Shown here piece by piece: positions 33,213 to 45,689 of a stretch of DNA of 64,000 bases. Position numbers and translations under genes: made by a program. The stretch comes from Asterella californica (Eukaryota; Streptophyta; Marchantiopsida; Marchantiales; Aytoniaceae), in contig JAYKYS010000010.1 of NCBI GenBank assembly GCA_036924285.1, forward strand, positions 2,604,001 through 2,668,000, read 5' to 3'. The notes beneath the pieces are model-generated. The model saw only the letters and a list, made by a program, of their open reading frames with translations. It searched no databases and was not told where the DNA came from. How positions within the stretch are numbered: position 1 is the stretch's first letter; each line of letters opens with the position of its first letter.

Positions 33213-33430
33213 CTAGCATCGGGCCTTTCTTGTTTGCAAACGAGGACAAGCAGCAGTCTACATCGTCTGCTTTGTACAGCGTACACATGTTATATAGCCG
33301 GATCTGAGTTAGCAGCAAACTGTCCGTATGTCTTGGCAGTGACGCTGGTGGGCCTTGTAGCAGAAGACGGTGGTGGATCTTGTAATTACCAGCACTATGT
33401 TTCCAGCTTTTGTCTTTAATCTATTACCTT

Positions 33431-33466
33431 CTACTTAGCAGCCCCACATATGCTGCTGCTAAGTAG
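33431..33466. repeat. 12-bp-arm hairpin downstream of copy B
   Basis: CTACTTAGCAGC and its exact complement flank a 12-nt loop, about 220 bp after the copy B stop. It could be the 3' hairpin of the element or a transcription-end structure. Confidence 0.6.
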
Positions 33467-33787
33467 CATCACGCTGTAAGTATGTTCTGTAGCAGCAGCA
33501 AAGTATTCAATGTTTTCTCCAGTTGTGAGTAAAGGTCCCGCTGTACGATCCACTGTGCGGTGAATAAATAAAATATCCACCGTGATTTGCAAATCGAATT
33601 ATTTATTTCGAATTTCGAACTATCGTGCAGCAATACCTTAGAGGACTCCACGTCGATTCAAAATGCTGTACGAAAGGTCCTCACGGAGCATCTATTGGTA
33701 CCGAACATTAAATAAAACTTTCACTTGAAAAATAATACACCCCCAAGCGAACGAAGTAAGCCTCAGTGAATAAACACTGCCAAATAT

Positions 33788-33808
33788 AGTGAGGAGGTTA
33801 ATAAGCAT
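33788..33808. repeat. 21-bp direct repeat flanking copy B, right
   Basis: Matches 30744-30764 in 20 of 21 positions. Confidence 0.6.
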
Positions 33809-36115
33809 GATAACGAGATACGTTGTGATGATAGCAGGTAGGACCTTTCGATTCTCCTCCATCAGAAGACTCGTTCATACCATCGTAGTGTGGTCGGAAG
33901 AAGGATGCGTCCGAAGAAATGGATACGTGGCGCCTCGCGAAACTATGATGAGAAAACTATACGTTGACATGTTATAATGATTATAATTCTGAATTTCCTT
34001 GAAACGAGGTCCATGTGCCTTCTTAGATCCCCTGGATCAGAATGCCCACGTCGGCCCTACGGGATAGGCTCTCATCCTTTCCATTCGTTTACGGGCAGTT
34101 AAAACTATATCTTGTTCCAGTGAAAATAGATTCAGATGTGTTTGGATGTTCTTCTTGAGTGCTTGATATTTTCCAAGCACGTACCTAAAGCTCTAAGTTT
34201 ACAAGTTAGGAAGCATGAATATCATCTCTCCATCTGAAGAGTTTGGTAAAATATTGAACATTGTTTTATATATCTATACACGATAGATTATAATTTTATC
34301 TATGTACGTTCCCAATGCTAGTAGGTTTTTCTCCCCTCTTTTCTGAACACGCAAAGTGGATCTAATGACTTCCTCTACCTAGGAAGCATAGGATAGTAAG
34401 CATGCATATATACACTCTCTTTCAAGTTCAGAAGAGAGAGAATATATATATTTTTTAATTTATGTCTTTATTTTTTTTCTTGGAAGGGTTAGGTCATGAA
34501 TTATAAATTATTAAAAATATTAGTTTATTCATACAAAAGGTTTTATTTATAGTAAAATTTTATATATGAAGTCACTGCATTTCTAGATTTTTTCTTCCTA
34601 GAGTTCACGTGTTATGATCTCATAAATATTTAAATGTTTAATTTAGATTTAGATTTATCTTTATTTAACTGCGCTCCGAGATCCTTGCAGGAAGCAAATA
34701 TTTACTTACTGCACGGAAGATTTTTACTTTTTCAAGAAATTATTTTTGTCAAAATGATCATGTAAAGCGAATCATTTCAAAGAATTTATGGTTGTACTTT
34801 TGTGTCTCTTTGCTCCCTCACTCATTTGGAATGAGTTCATGACTTCCTCTATATGTAGCTCCCATGATGTCTCTAAGTATTGTCTCTCATTTCAAATTCT
34901 GGTAGAAACAATAGAAATATTATTCCTGGAGTTCTCTAGAACAGATATTTTTATAATATTGTTCTCAATATTTCTTTCTCTGTTTATACCACAGTGTCCT
35001 TGTAGACATGATAATAAATCAAAATGGAAATTTAATCTCATGAAAAGTTCTTGTCTTTCTGTGCATTATGGTTCTAAAGTTCATATTGGATACATATCGC
35101 AGTTTAGAACACGTGCATATTCACCTATATCCAAATTCCAGTCCGCTTCTTGAATTTTGATTTTTCTTCTAAGTTTACACCATATTTTATAACGAATCGA
35201 CAAAACAGTCGATAGGCAAGCATGACATAACTAAATCGTGAAGGAATTGAATGGTTGAATTTACATTACGTCGCTTTGGATGCATATAATATTGGAGAAA
35301 AATGACAATATACTTTGATTTGCTTGCCCTCTTGCAAATTTGACGGTTAGCTATGTACATGCATAGCAAACGCTCAATCCTTGCATGGAATATTTCGCTC
35401 AGCAAGTTAAAAAAACTAAGAATAATATTATAATTTCTGCTCAATACCTTAGTAGCTTAATTTTACTACAACAAGAGATTACCATTTACGAAATATGTAC
35501 CTCGCAGGGTCGCAGTCTGACACAGCCGCCAAAAATTGTACATAACTGATAGAGTAACACTAACTTCTAACTTCAATTTCTAGTAGTCTTTATGAAATTA
35601 GATAGAATAACATTGACTTATTAACTTGATTTAAAGAGAGATATATATATATAGTTACAGTTTTCTATCAACTATGAAGAATATAATTGTATGAACGGTG
35701 TGCTTGCGACTATATGTGAATCATGAGACGATGCAGCCACAAACGGCCAAGACGCAGGAGAGGACAAAAAGAGACAAGAGAAAGAGAAGAGAAGAGAAGA
35801 GAAGGTGCCTATAGAGAGAAAAACTGCCTAATTCAGCAAAGGAAATTAAATTTTGCTTCTTGGACATGAAACGAGAGCAGAAATTATTTCCCAAGAATGA
35901 TGTGAATGTGGATGTAATCTATGTGACCTTGTAAATAGAAAAGGATATTAGTTGAATTTTAATGAATAAACATAAGATCATATGATGATATATACGCATC
36001 CTTTTGGTAAAGAGGATTGTTAGGTGCAAATCCTAAACGATCTTGATGTGCTAAGATCTACTACCAAAGGCCACCGGCCCTAGTCGGTACTCATCTCTCT
36101 CTATAAATAAACTAC

Positions 36116-36142
36116 ATAATATAATATAATATAATATAATAT
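36116..36142. repeat. (ATAAT)n microsatellite
   Basis: Five tandem ATAAT units. Confidence 0.9.
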
Positions 36143-37779
36143 GTTACCATCAACAGTGTTTGACTAGGACGCTCCTCTTTTCCGTGCATCCACAAATCAC
36201 TTCTTCCTTCTTCTTTTCCCTTTGTAGTTTTCAGTGGTTTATATTACTAGATAAATCAGCGATATTTTCCCATACATGTCCAGGGTCAGGAAACTGATAA
36301 ACCATAGTTTAGGTTCGGTTTAGGTCTGGATATTAATATGCCATTATTTAGACTCAAAAATCATATTTAGATTCGATTTAATACAACAAATTGATATGCC
36401 ACTGTTAAGGTTCGATGTAAATATGACAAAATTTATATGCCACTGTCTATTCACTAATTTATACTGATAATATATCAATATCAAAAGTGAAATACATGGT
36501 TAATATAACCAAGACCATTTGGAGGTGTATGTAAAACATGTACTGAATGTTTTCATCTATATTTCTTTTAAATATTTATATTTCTAACAAATATAGACTT
36601 GATCCGTCACTTCACCATTGCTTTTCCTTCACTAGACTCTTACTATAGAGCTGCATTGATCAGGTTCCAGAGAGGCTACTATCGGTCACACGTTGCACGG
36701 AGGAAGTAGTGAAGCAACCATGTTATTTATTTATTTATTTCTAAAATTAACGTGGTGTTACCACTGTTCGGAAAGAATTTTGATACAGCTAGGGGTTTTT
36801 TGGCATGAACTAGCATCAGCCGATAATTTCTTAAAGGTTATCCGTCACGGTTTCACTTTTAGAATAATTAAAAATACTATTTTCATATTTTATTCGATAA
36901 TATTCCGACTCTTTTCTCTAAACCTTCGAAAATTCACATTTTTAACCAAAACTCACTACTCTATATGCAGGAACTCCCCGACCATTGTGTGTGACTCCAT
37001 ATGTTCGGGAAGGGAAAGATGCGGTTCCAGTTTCCGAGGGAAGGTAACCTGTTATTGACCTGGCAAACGGTAGAAAACTGATCAAGGAAGCACCATAACC
37101 ACACGGTCTAGCTAAAGAAAACCACTGTCAAAACTTTAGATCAACCGTCATCTAGATTCGGTGTAACTTAACCAGAGAAGTTCACAAACATTCAGCTTGG
37201 GAGTAAAATCGAAACTGGCAAGTACCTGGTGCCAGTTTCCCGGTCGAACCAACTGGCTTCGACCATTCAGCGGTATGCAGTACTGACACCCTTAGTTAGT
37301 CATGAGAAAGTGCAATGATGCTCACCCTTTAACTGAAAAGCTCAGAAAAGAGAATTTTACTTTTTTACTTTATAAACTGAATAAGCATTTGGACGGGAAA
37401 AATATGCATCCCAACTCCACTTCTCCGCCAAGATGGGAAGAAGACAAAAATAGGAACAGGGCTAAATATAGGTTTTTGTATTATTTGTGGTGAGAATAAA
37501 TAGATAAATAATAATGAAAATTATTTTTTCGAAGAGTGTCGAGTATTATTGGTGGGTGTTAAATCTCACTGACAGCATTAATGTCACACAAAGTGATTAA
37601 ACATGGATGGTTGATATTGGGACTAACATAAACATGAATCCTTAGACTTGCCCTACACCTGGATTCTCGGACACGCGACATCAGCTTCATTTTAGATTAT
37701 AAACTTAATGCAGAGAAATGTCTCCACTCGAAAACTTGCTTGCAGATCGAATGGAATAACATTTTTCCTTTTCTAATTG

Positions 37780-37802
37780 TATATATATATATATATATAT
37801 AT
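37780..37802. repeat. (AT)n microsatellite
   Basis: About eleven AT units. Confidence 0.9.
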
Positions 37803-39339
37803 CTATCTAATTTATAAATAATCATTCTTAGATATGCTTGTTTCTTCTTCTTTACAAGAGTGAATGTGCATTTAGACAAGAGTATTTGAGTACGAAGGTT
37901 GCTTATATATTCACCATAAGCAGTTATCACAAAATTGGAATATAACTAGTTTGATTTATACCAAATACTTTATTCTAAAGAATTCAAAATTATAAATATT
38001 TTCATTTTCTCACTGATCAAGACTTTTTGCTTGGAGCCGTTTGGCCCAAAGAGAGCTCTCCGTGCAATTTTTATAAATTTTATGTTGCTGTTTCGATTTG
38101 CGTTTAAGTTCCAGTATAGTATACATGCTAACTGGAGGTTCAACCAGAGGTCAGCAAGTCGACAAGAAGTGGGAACAGATCAAAATCTGATGACGGGGTT
38201 GTGAGACTGATGGCTTTTTTTTGCCTCGATGATATTATCTCCATGACTTATTGAATGCTTGTTTTGAACATGTTTACGCCTTGCACGTTAACACTGCTCT
38301 AGTAAATCCTAACCTTCCTCTCGAAAGGAAGGTTAACAAAAAGGTCCAAGAACTCTAGAATAACATTCATCGGTTGCACTCGAGAGAGAAAAGAACCCTA
38401 AGGGAAAGTAAATCTGGCAAGTTTGAACTCGAGACTTTTTTTCCTAGAAGCAGTTATGAAAACTCTTACCCAACAAAATTGAAAACAGAAACTCGAAGAT
38501 GTCTAATAGCACATCCGCACTACCCTGAAGCGCGGCCCTTACGTCTACGTTTCTGACTTTTTTGCTCAGTTCCGAAACAGAGCGTGAGAGGGAGAAAGAG
38601 CCCTTTCAGTTTCCAAAACCGACTAGTATCACCACATCTCTCTGACTTCCTCCGAGCTAGCTGGTTCCTGTTTTGTCTTGGAGCACTGACGTGGCTATCG
38701 CCTGAGTATACACGTGATGACTTGCAGTGCGCTTCCCGGGAACGAACTTGAGCTGAAAGTAATGAACAGTGATACATACGAACGAACTTAAGAGATGAAA
38801 TGATGAAGTTCCATGAGTTGGCTCTTCTGTGCAGTAGTTTTCTGCACTCTCCGACGGTTGAGCTCCAACTCTCCACTTCAAGATGTCTTTAACATTTATA
38901 ACCAGTTTCCTCTGAAAGTGCAAAATGGATTTGGAGATAATAGATAAAACTGCATAGATGAAGAGCCAACTCTGAAGAGCGAAAAAAAGAAGTACACACG
39001 AACATCAGCCAAGAGAGGGATTGAACCCCTCTAGTAGCATCCATGCTTGACCTCTGGGTCCTGGAACGTGACCCATGAATTTTTTAATGGTTGTGAAAAC
39101 TGAAATTGTACAACGTTGAACCGAACAGCAACAGAAAAAGCCATATGCAATGATCTAGATTTCAGTGAAGATACTACCTCACAAATGCAGAACCTCCTGA
39201 CCCACTCTATCAGCTGAAGGCAACGTATTCAGCTAGCGCTATCCGGACATCATGGCCTGCATCTCCAAGTCGAGAAGTGTTGACACCACGGCAGGACTGT
39301 CAACAATGTGTGAAATCACCGCACCTCTATCTAACATGG

Positions 39340-40190
39340 TTACTCGCAAAATTACGCAATACACAACGGCTGTAAATAATTTTTGCACTCTAGAGACTAC
39401 TACTATTAATGTTAGTGTTGAGAATTTTCCATCGGCCTTTTAAGACTCCAAAGGTCTATTCGATGACGATACGCTCTCTCACATGCCGTTCTGTATACAA
39501 CACCTGGAGCTCGGACGAAGATGGTTGCAAGGAATACGGCATCATCAACCAGGGTGTCATTGTGTATCATGAATCGCCAAGGATATATGATGATAATCTG
39601 AAACCAGAAGGCAATTCCACCACAGGCTCAACCAACACAGATCTATCAAACACTACTTGATAAAAAGAAGACATGCGTAAAACTCTTTTGTCGTTCATAG
39701 AACCTGATCTTCCTCAACTCACATTCAGGAAGAGATCATCGGCGTCACAAATACCCTGCAATATCATAGAGTGATATTGCTTCCGATTATAATAATCTAC
39801 AAGCGTTTGGTGTTGTTCGGGTGTCCAAATGCAAATATGTGTGCCATCAATTGCACTGTGGCAATTTGGCATACCACATTTTCGCTTAAACCATGCGGAC
39901 ACTATTGCATCTCAGAAACAAAAGGTCACCGTAAGTTGGATGGTCCCATCATCCGATTGATAGCTTCCACCACTTCCAGCATTATTTCTTGGCATGTAGA
40001 CTCACCTATCTCAAAACGTTTGCCCACCAGAAAGTAATTAGAGCCAGTAGCTAGACGCAAAAGAGTGCACCCTACTCTCACCTCAATAGGAACAGCTTTC
40101 CAAAACTTAGTATCTGCTCTTGAAATATGAGGTCTTAACTGCTGCACTATCTCCATAAAACATACTTTCGGCATTCGTAAGATACGCACC
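39340..40190 (-). pseudogene. PIF/Harbinger transposase pseudogene
   Basis: On the minus strand, 40189-39926 encodes the N-terminal helical part (IVQQLRPHISR..., PIEVRVGCTLLRLATGSNY, then IGESTCQEIMLEVVEAIN). Next, 39902-39714 encodes the start of the nuclease (MPNCHSAIDGTHI, DYYNRKQYHSMILQGICDA), which holds the first catalytic Asp. Further downstream, 39700-39400 carries GSMNDKRVL, ILGDS, TPWLMMPY and FGVLKGRWKIL, the remaining DDE_Tnp_4 landmarks. Stops break the frame near 39926 and in the GDS-stop-Y stretch. Block order and spacing match intact Harbinger transposases. A Myb-like partner ORF lies just upstream on the same strand. The element is inactive as read. Confidence 0.88.
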
Positions 40191-40639
40191 CATCTTGATT
40201 CTTTGTAGCTATGCCATAGGAAATAATCAAACCATATTAAAGACCTCTCCCTAACCCATCATTCAGCTGCATCAGTGTCAGCCCAAAACTACATAATAGA
40301 AGTTGAGTCATAGAACAAATACGTGAAAGCGGTGTATCCAACTGCAACAATAGGTGATGCACATCCTCTGAAGTATCAACCAACTCTAAGTATTCCATCA
40401 GAACTTGTAGAACCAAGTTCATGATTGAAGCCACAATCAGAAGCATAGATCATACAGATCGACCAGTCGAACCTGCAAAATAGTTGACACGAGTAACTCC
40501 ATACGGAAACAAAATGTTGAACAAAAAGGACAGTAAACATACAAGCAAGTATCATAAAATATTGAAACAATATCTAAAGATCGATACTATCTACAGTCGG
40601 GCTCTACTGTTGAGATTCCCACTTGCTGGAAATCTCGGT
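40191..40639 (-). other. Spacer between the two Harbinger ORFs
   Basis: No convincing coding sequence. It separates the Myb-like ORF from the transposase ORF, as expected inside a two-gene Harbinger element. Confidence 0.5.
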
Positions 40640-41503
40640 CAATGCATCAGCCATCTTTTCCAGAACTCTAACCATGGCATCTGATCTATATTTGACTGCA
40701 GAGTGGTTAGCAATCTACTCTTCTTGTAGAAATTTGAGTTTCTTATCCTCAGAACTCACAAAACTCTCACTAAATTCTGACATGCAATCCACAATTGCTG
40801 TAGCACTACGAGACATGTCTTTCTTTCGTTTTACACCTGAATTCTGTCTAGGAAGTGCATCAGTTCCACTAAATCCACCTCCAGCGAGTTCTTCCTCGGT
40901 AGTTTGATCAGGAGGAGTTGATAGTTCGGGTCTGGATTCTCTCCCGGGTATGGATTCAGTCATACAGTCAAGGGTCATACTCGACCTTTGATCATAGAAA
41001 GATTCAAGACACTCAAAGCATGATTCGGGAAATTTGACTAGAAGTTTGTTTTGCTTTCCTCTCAGCTCTGCTCAGAGATTGGTATGGCTCATTCTCATAT
41101 CGAAAATTCCAATCTTTTACACGTTTGTAACCTCCCAAGGTGGACTCCCATTACCCACGAAGTTGAGAGATGTTGACAATGATACCTTCTCTCTCAATAT
41201 CTCATGTATGCATCTCCACTTTGTATCCGCAGACACCATATGCTCCCTACTGCTCTGCCCTTCTTCTACAGCAGCTTCCAATTTTTTGACCTCTAGAATA
41301 GCGAGCACTTGTCAATGATCCCAGGATGCTCTCGATCGAGTGGAAAGATTACATGGAGCCGGTGAAAGTGATTCCAACAGAACTACAACGGGTCTAGATC
41401 GAGGGGGTATACTACTATGAGGAAGAGATCGACCTGAGGTACTAGGAGTAGCACTCCGTTGTAGATTTCCGACCTTTCCAAATTCTTCATGAAGCACTTC
41501 CAT
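40640..41503 (-). pseudogene. Harbinger-associated Myb/SANT-like protein pseudogene
   Basis: Harbinger elements carry a second gene for a Myb/trihelix-like protein that binds DNA and helps the transposase. Here 41503-41312 gives an N-terminal tail ending SRASWDH. A TGA at 41314-41316 takes the place of the expected Trp, and the frame continues as QVLAILEVKKLEAAVEEGQS and SADTKWRCIHEIL. That is the first part of the Myb-like domain. The frame then breaks and resumes as 40978-40715, with an acidic linker followed by MSRSATAIVDCMSEFSESF and EDKKLKFLQEE, the typical C-terminal helix. Order and strand match the neighbouring transposase. Confidence 0.75.
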
Positions 41504-44500
41504 AGGGACAGCACCAGCCAGACTCTAGCCAAAAGAGAGAATTAACTGAAGGATGAATGTTGAGAACCGAAATGTGGCTGTGAGTCAAGCTGTACACTCC
41601 CAGGAACTTCACTACCCTCAATGCTTTCAAGACCATCGACTCCAATAAAATTATAGCACCTCTACGCATTTTCATCGTTTTTGCTCTAACAGCGAAAATC
41701 GGTACACCAAGATGGTAGCTGCACAGCAACAAGTAGAACTACCAGTCCGAGCACAAATTCAGATGAAGCTACTTGCACAAAAAGCACAGTGATAACTGGA
41801 GTAGCACACATGATATACATCGTCGATCGTAGGTCATTCATGAAGAAATTGAACTTCCCTCTCAGTCATTCCCTCGCTTCGTCTTGAACTCCCGCGTTCT
41901 CTCTCAATTTCGTAGTTTTGTCATGAAGTCTTCCGTCCTCAAGTCTTGGCTGCTAGTGCTCACTCTCGGCATCAATCTGGACCCGCAGCACACCCCGTAC
42001 TCCAAGAAGTGCTTGAGCGATACTCCTTACGCTGCACTTCGTGAAGGTCTGACAGTGTCTTATTTCTGGTCTTCAAACGATAACGTGAAGAGCTTGTAGT
42101 GTAGTGTGGTGACATTGTGTTTTTCCGAGCCTAGTCATCCGCGATAGACGCGTCGACTAACACTCTCGATGGGGTGGTGCGGACGAGCTCTAAACTCTTT
42201 GTTTAACTCCATCACGCGTCTTCGCACTTGCTCTAGTATTCTCATTACTCTCTGTAATATTTAGCACAAGCAGGGCATTAATGACGTACATTCATGACTG
42301 TGCGCTATGCCTGCTCGCATGTCCAACGCAACTTCTAACACCTGAACCAAGAGGAGGAGATTTTCTATAGAGACAAGGACCCTAATGACAGCGGTCTGCG
42401 ATCGCATTTACAGACTCGACAAGGACCCTAAGCAAGCGGCTTACGGCCGCACAGGAATAAAATTTGAACCAGAAATCTCCTTGTACTAATCAGGGATGTT
42501 ACGTAATACGTTACATCACATTGATGTCAAATTACATGTCAAACTTGTCTACGTATGAAACTGACATGAATCTCTACCCAGACACGCCTGCTCGGCTTAG
42601 CACGCGGTCGCCTTAAGTGCGGATTATGGGCTGTTTAACTTCTAAGCTCATTACTACATAAGAGAGGAGAAATATCGCTTAGGTTTTGCTGCAAGTCTTT
42701 TCAACGCTGAAATGGTTTGCTATGAGAATTACCTTCTGGATTAATTTTTTTGGGATGATCTTCGAGACGTAAGATATTTTAGTTAAAACTCCGCTCTTTG
42801 TAATCGCTGCTTTCCTTTCTCACGTTCGACGTTTTGGCTGTTGGGTTAGCCAGACTGCTCTACATCAGTTCACTCTGGCATCATTTCTGAGCGTTTCCTA
42901 ACGGTGGATTCTTCTCACTGGGTACTAAATTGAGAAAAATGTAACATTTTCTCACTGTGGAGTGAATGCAAGGGTCAGCAATATCACAGTTCTGACTGGA
43001 GTCTTCTCGAAAGAATATTTCCTCTAATGGCCTTTGTAGCAGGAAGGGGGTTAGTTAAGGGAAGCAAGGCGTGCAAGTTCTCTGAGGGGCATAGAGGTTC
43101 TGATTACAATTGCAGTTACAATTCTGGAGAACTTTCGTGCGTTGAATGTTAATGGAAAATGTATAAACGTTAAACGAATAATATAGAACAAGCTCAGGTC
43201 ATCAATCAAATATATCATGACTGTTATATGTTTAACTCAAGCGGGAGTTCAGAGAAAACCCATGAATGAAGCGATTGCCAACTGTATAGATGCGATTGCT
43301 TGACAAGTAAAAGGTTTGAGACTTAAATAATGATTTAACGGACAACGATTGGCACGGACAACGGCCACGCATTGTCATTATATTATTACACTGAAAAATA
43401 TTAGATGGTATTGCAAAATATAGAAAAATAAAGTGAAATTATAAACTAAATATCTATGAAAAACCAAAACGACAGCGAGAATTACAAAAAGAATCCATAA
43501 GTGAAGTGCTTGTAAACATGTCCTGAATAATGTTTTTCTCATAGAATGCACCGAGAACCCCGAATAACCCTCTACTACCACGAGAAAAACCACCATAAAA
43601 ACACAGAAGAATAAAATGCGCTCTAAAAACCTATATGAACTACTACATGTAGAGTTAAAACAGAAACAATATTAGATTGAAGATTTAGTTAAGTAATTAA
43701 TCAAGCATCAATGAGTTCTACAGCCTGCCTCATGACCATGGCCACGTGTGCCATAAAGAGGAGCTGATTCTCTCTCATCTCTAGCACACTTCATGAAGTT
43801 CATCGACGTTTCCATGTCTCTATAAACGATAACGCATATATGCCAACAAATGTGATCCCTGAGATTATCAGTGTTTTCTCAATCATACATGCAATAATTA
43901 TTTCTAGCTCTATGTGATAGTAAATGCTTTGAGCAGTTACGACACAACCGATAAAGTCCTCCCTTTTCACAACACTAAATTAAAAAGAAGAATCATAAAT
44001 ATTGATGATAAAAGTCTTTTGTCTTTTCCTTCATCTATCGTTGAGGTCAACTGGTGATAGACTCTCTATGGTATTCTGGATTCTACCATGGTGACACTAA
44101 AGTCCCTAAAGATATGATAAGGGATTAAAAGGAATCGAAGGAGCGACGAGACGATGAACAAATGGATGAAAAGACCCTATCAAGCCGTTCAAGGGGAAAG
44201 AGGGGCCCTAATGGCAAGCACGCAACACCCATAGGAGTATGATATGTAGGGGATAAAGGCTTCCGAAGTTCTCCACTCAACCGCCACCACAGTGACTGCA
44301 TACCCTCCGCGATGCCATTGCGTGTGCCGCCGCTTCACTCCATGAGAGTCACGTGGGACAGGTACTAAAGAACTTTTACCTTTTCTCCCGGTCAATAAAG
44401 TATACTATGAGACCCGAACCGGAGAAAAATGGCGGTGTGAAGCTGGCCTCAGTCCAAAGCGCTTAAATCAGGTTTCTTTTGTTATAAATGATAATTTGAT

Positions 44501-45689
44501 ATCATCGGCCTCAAACATTATATATAAATTTTGTGCTCATAGTTTAAGTTGAAAATCAGTGATTTCTGAATTTTCTTGTTTTCTTTATTTGATAAAAAAT
44601 TGGAACTTATTAAAAAAGGTTTTTTTCATTACATTTCCGTTTTACTCCGATAGTGAAAAGAACACAACGGAAATGAATGTATGTGAACAGTATTTCTAAT
44701 ATTTTATTCATTTATTCATTTATCTAGAATAAATTGGATTTTAATAGTAAAAAATGATCATAGAAAATTATTTTTGATATGAAGAGATACTAAAATTTAT
44801 ATAAAAATTGGGATAGAACTATATAACTTTCTTAAATTATACAATGGATTCCAAATAATTTCTGTGTGATACCAATATTATTAAATAAAGTCGCACACTC
44901 CCATAATCCACTTTCCTCTTTAAAAGATATATTCAAAGTATAAGAGTTTGCTTTTAGTATTTTTTAGTATTTAGAGTTTAGTATTTCAATATTTAGTTTA
45001 GTATCTAAAAAATATTTAAAAATTCCTTTAATAATATGACATCTTACACCAGGAAATCTTTGACCCTTCAACCTGTTACTCAAACAACTCAATGTGCTAA
45101 GACTTGAAAATTATGTCCAATCTCTGGAATATATGTAGTAATAGTTTTTTATGTAAGATATGTTTTGATTTTGAACATAAAGTTTGTGAATTATCATTTG
45201 TGAATTTTTGAAGAGCTTGATTCACATTTTAAAGTCGCTGGCACAAAAAGTGTCCGTACACAGTAATCGGGAAACTGAATCCATACAACTCTTGGTTAGT
45301 AATAGGTAACTCATGGGAAAATAATATGCATCCCGAAGGACCTACGAATCCAAGATGCAAAAGGAGACAAAAGTCCTACAAGAGAAAAATCTGCATTTTC
45401 ATATCATTGTATCTTCCATATATAATAAGTGTGATAAAAAATTAGATGTTTGAATATTGCGGAGATGCATGAGATGGTCTCTAGCACATGGGCTAGGGCT
45501 TCTCATATTTTATATTTTTTACCAACGAACCTACATAAAATATCAGATCTTTTTAATTCTTTTGAAACTTTTCTACCCAAATTTAATTTTTAGCTATTGT
45601 AATTAAAAACTGATTTGTCTATCAAACATAACTATACGTCATTGTGAATAATGAAAAAGAAAGAAGGAATGTTTTGTCGTGTAACAAAA
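41504..45689. other. Mostly AT-rich region without supported genes
   Basis: A 71-codon frame at 41884-42099 (+) starts at a non-ATG codon in the supplied reading and has no known motif. A 14-bp motif with GACAAGGACCCTAA is duplicated near 42362 and 42418. From 44460 to 45640 the DNA is very AT-rich and has no open frame of note. I see no gene. Confidence 0.5.

Larger units (their letters stand above)
33213..39251. other. AT-rich region without recognisable genes
   Basis: Six kilobases with no supported coding region. Contents are a 12-bp-arm hairpin at 33431-33466 (CTACTTAGCAGC and complement) downstream of copy B, the right 21-bp direct repeat at 33788, a purine-rich tract near 35765-35805, an (ATAAT)n run at 36116-36142, loose 60-bp repeats at about 36300-36480 and an (AT)n run at 37780-37802. 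The open frames here are short and low in complexity. Confidence 0.55.

Noticed and set aside
39005..39060. tRNA-like T-arm (GAGGGGTTCAATCCCTC on the minus strand)
   Set aside because: No matching acceptor or anticodon arm could be found around it.
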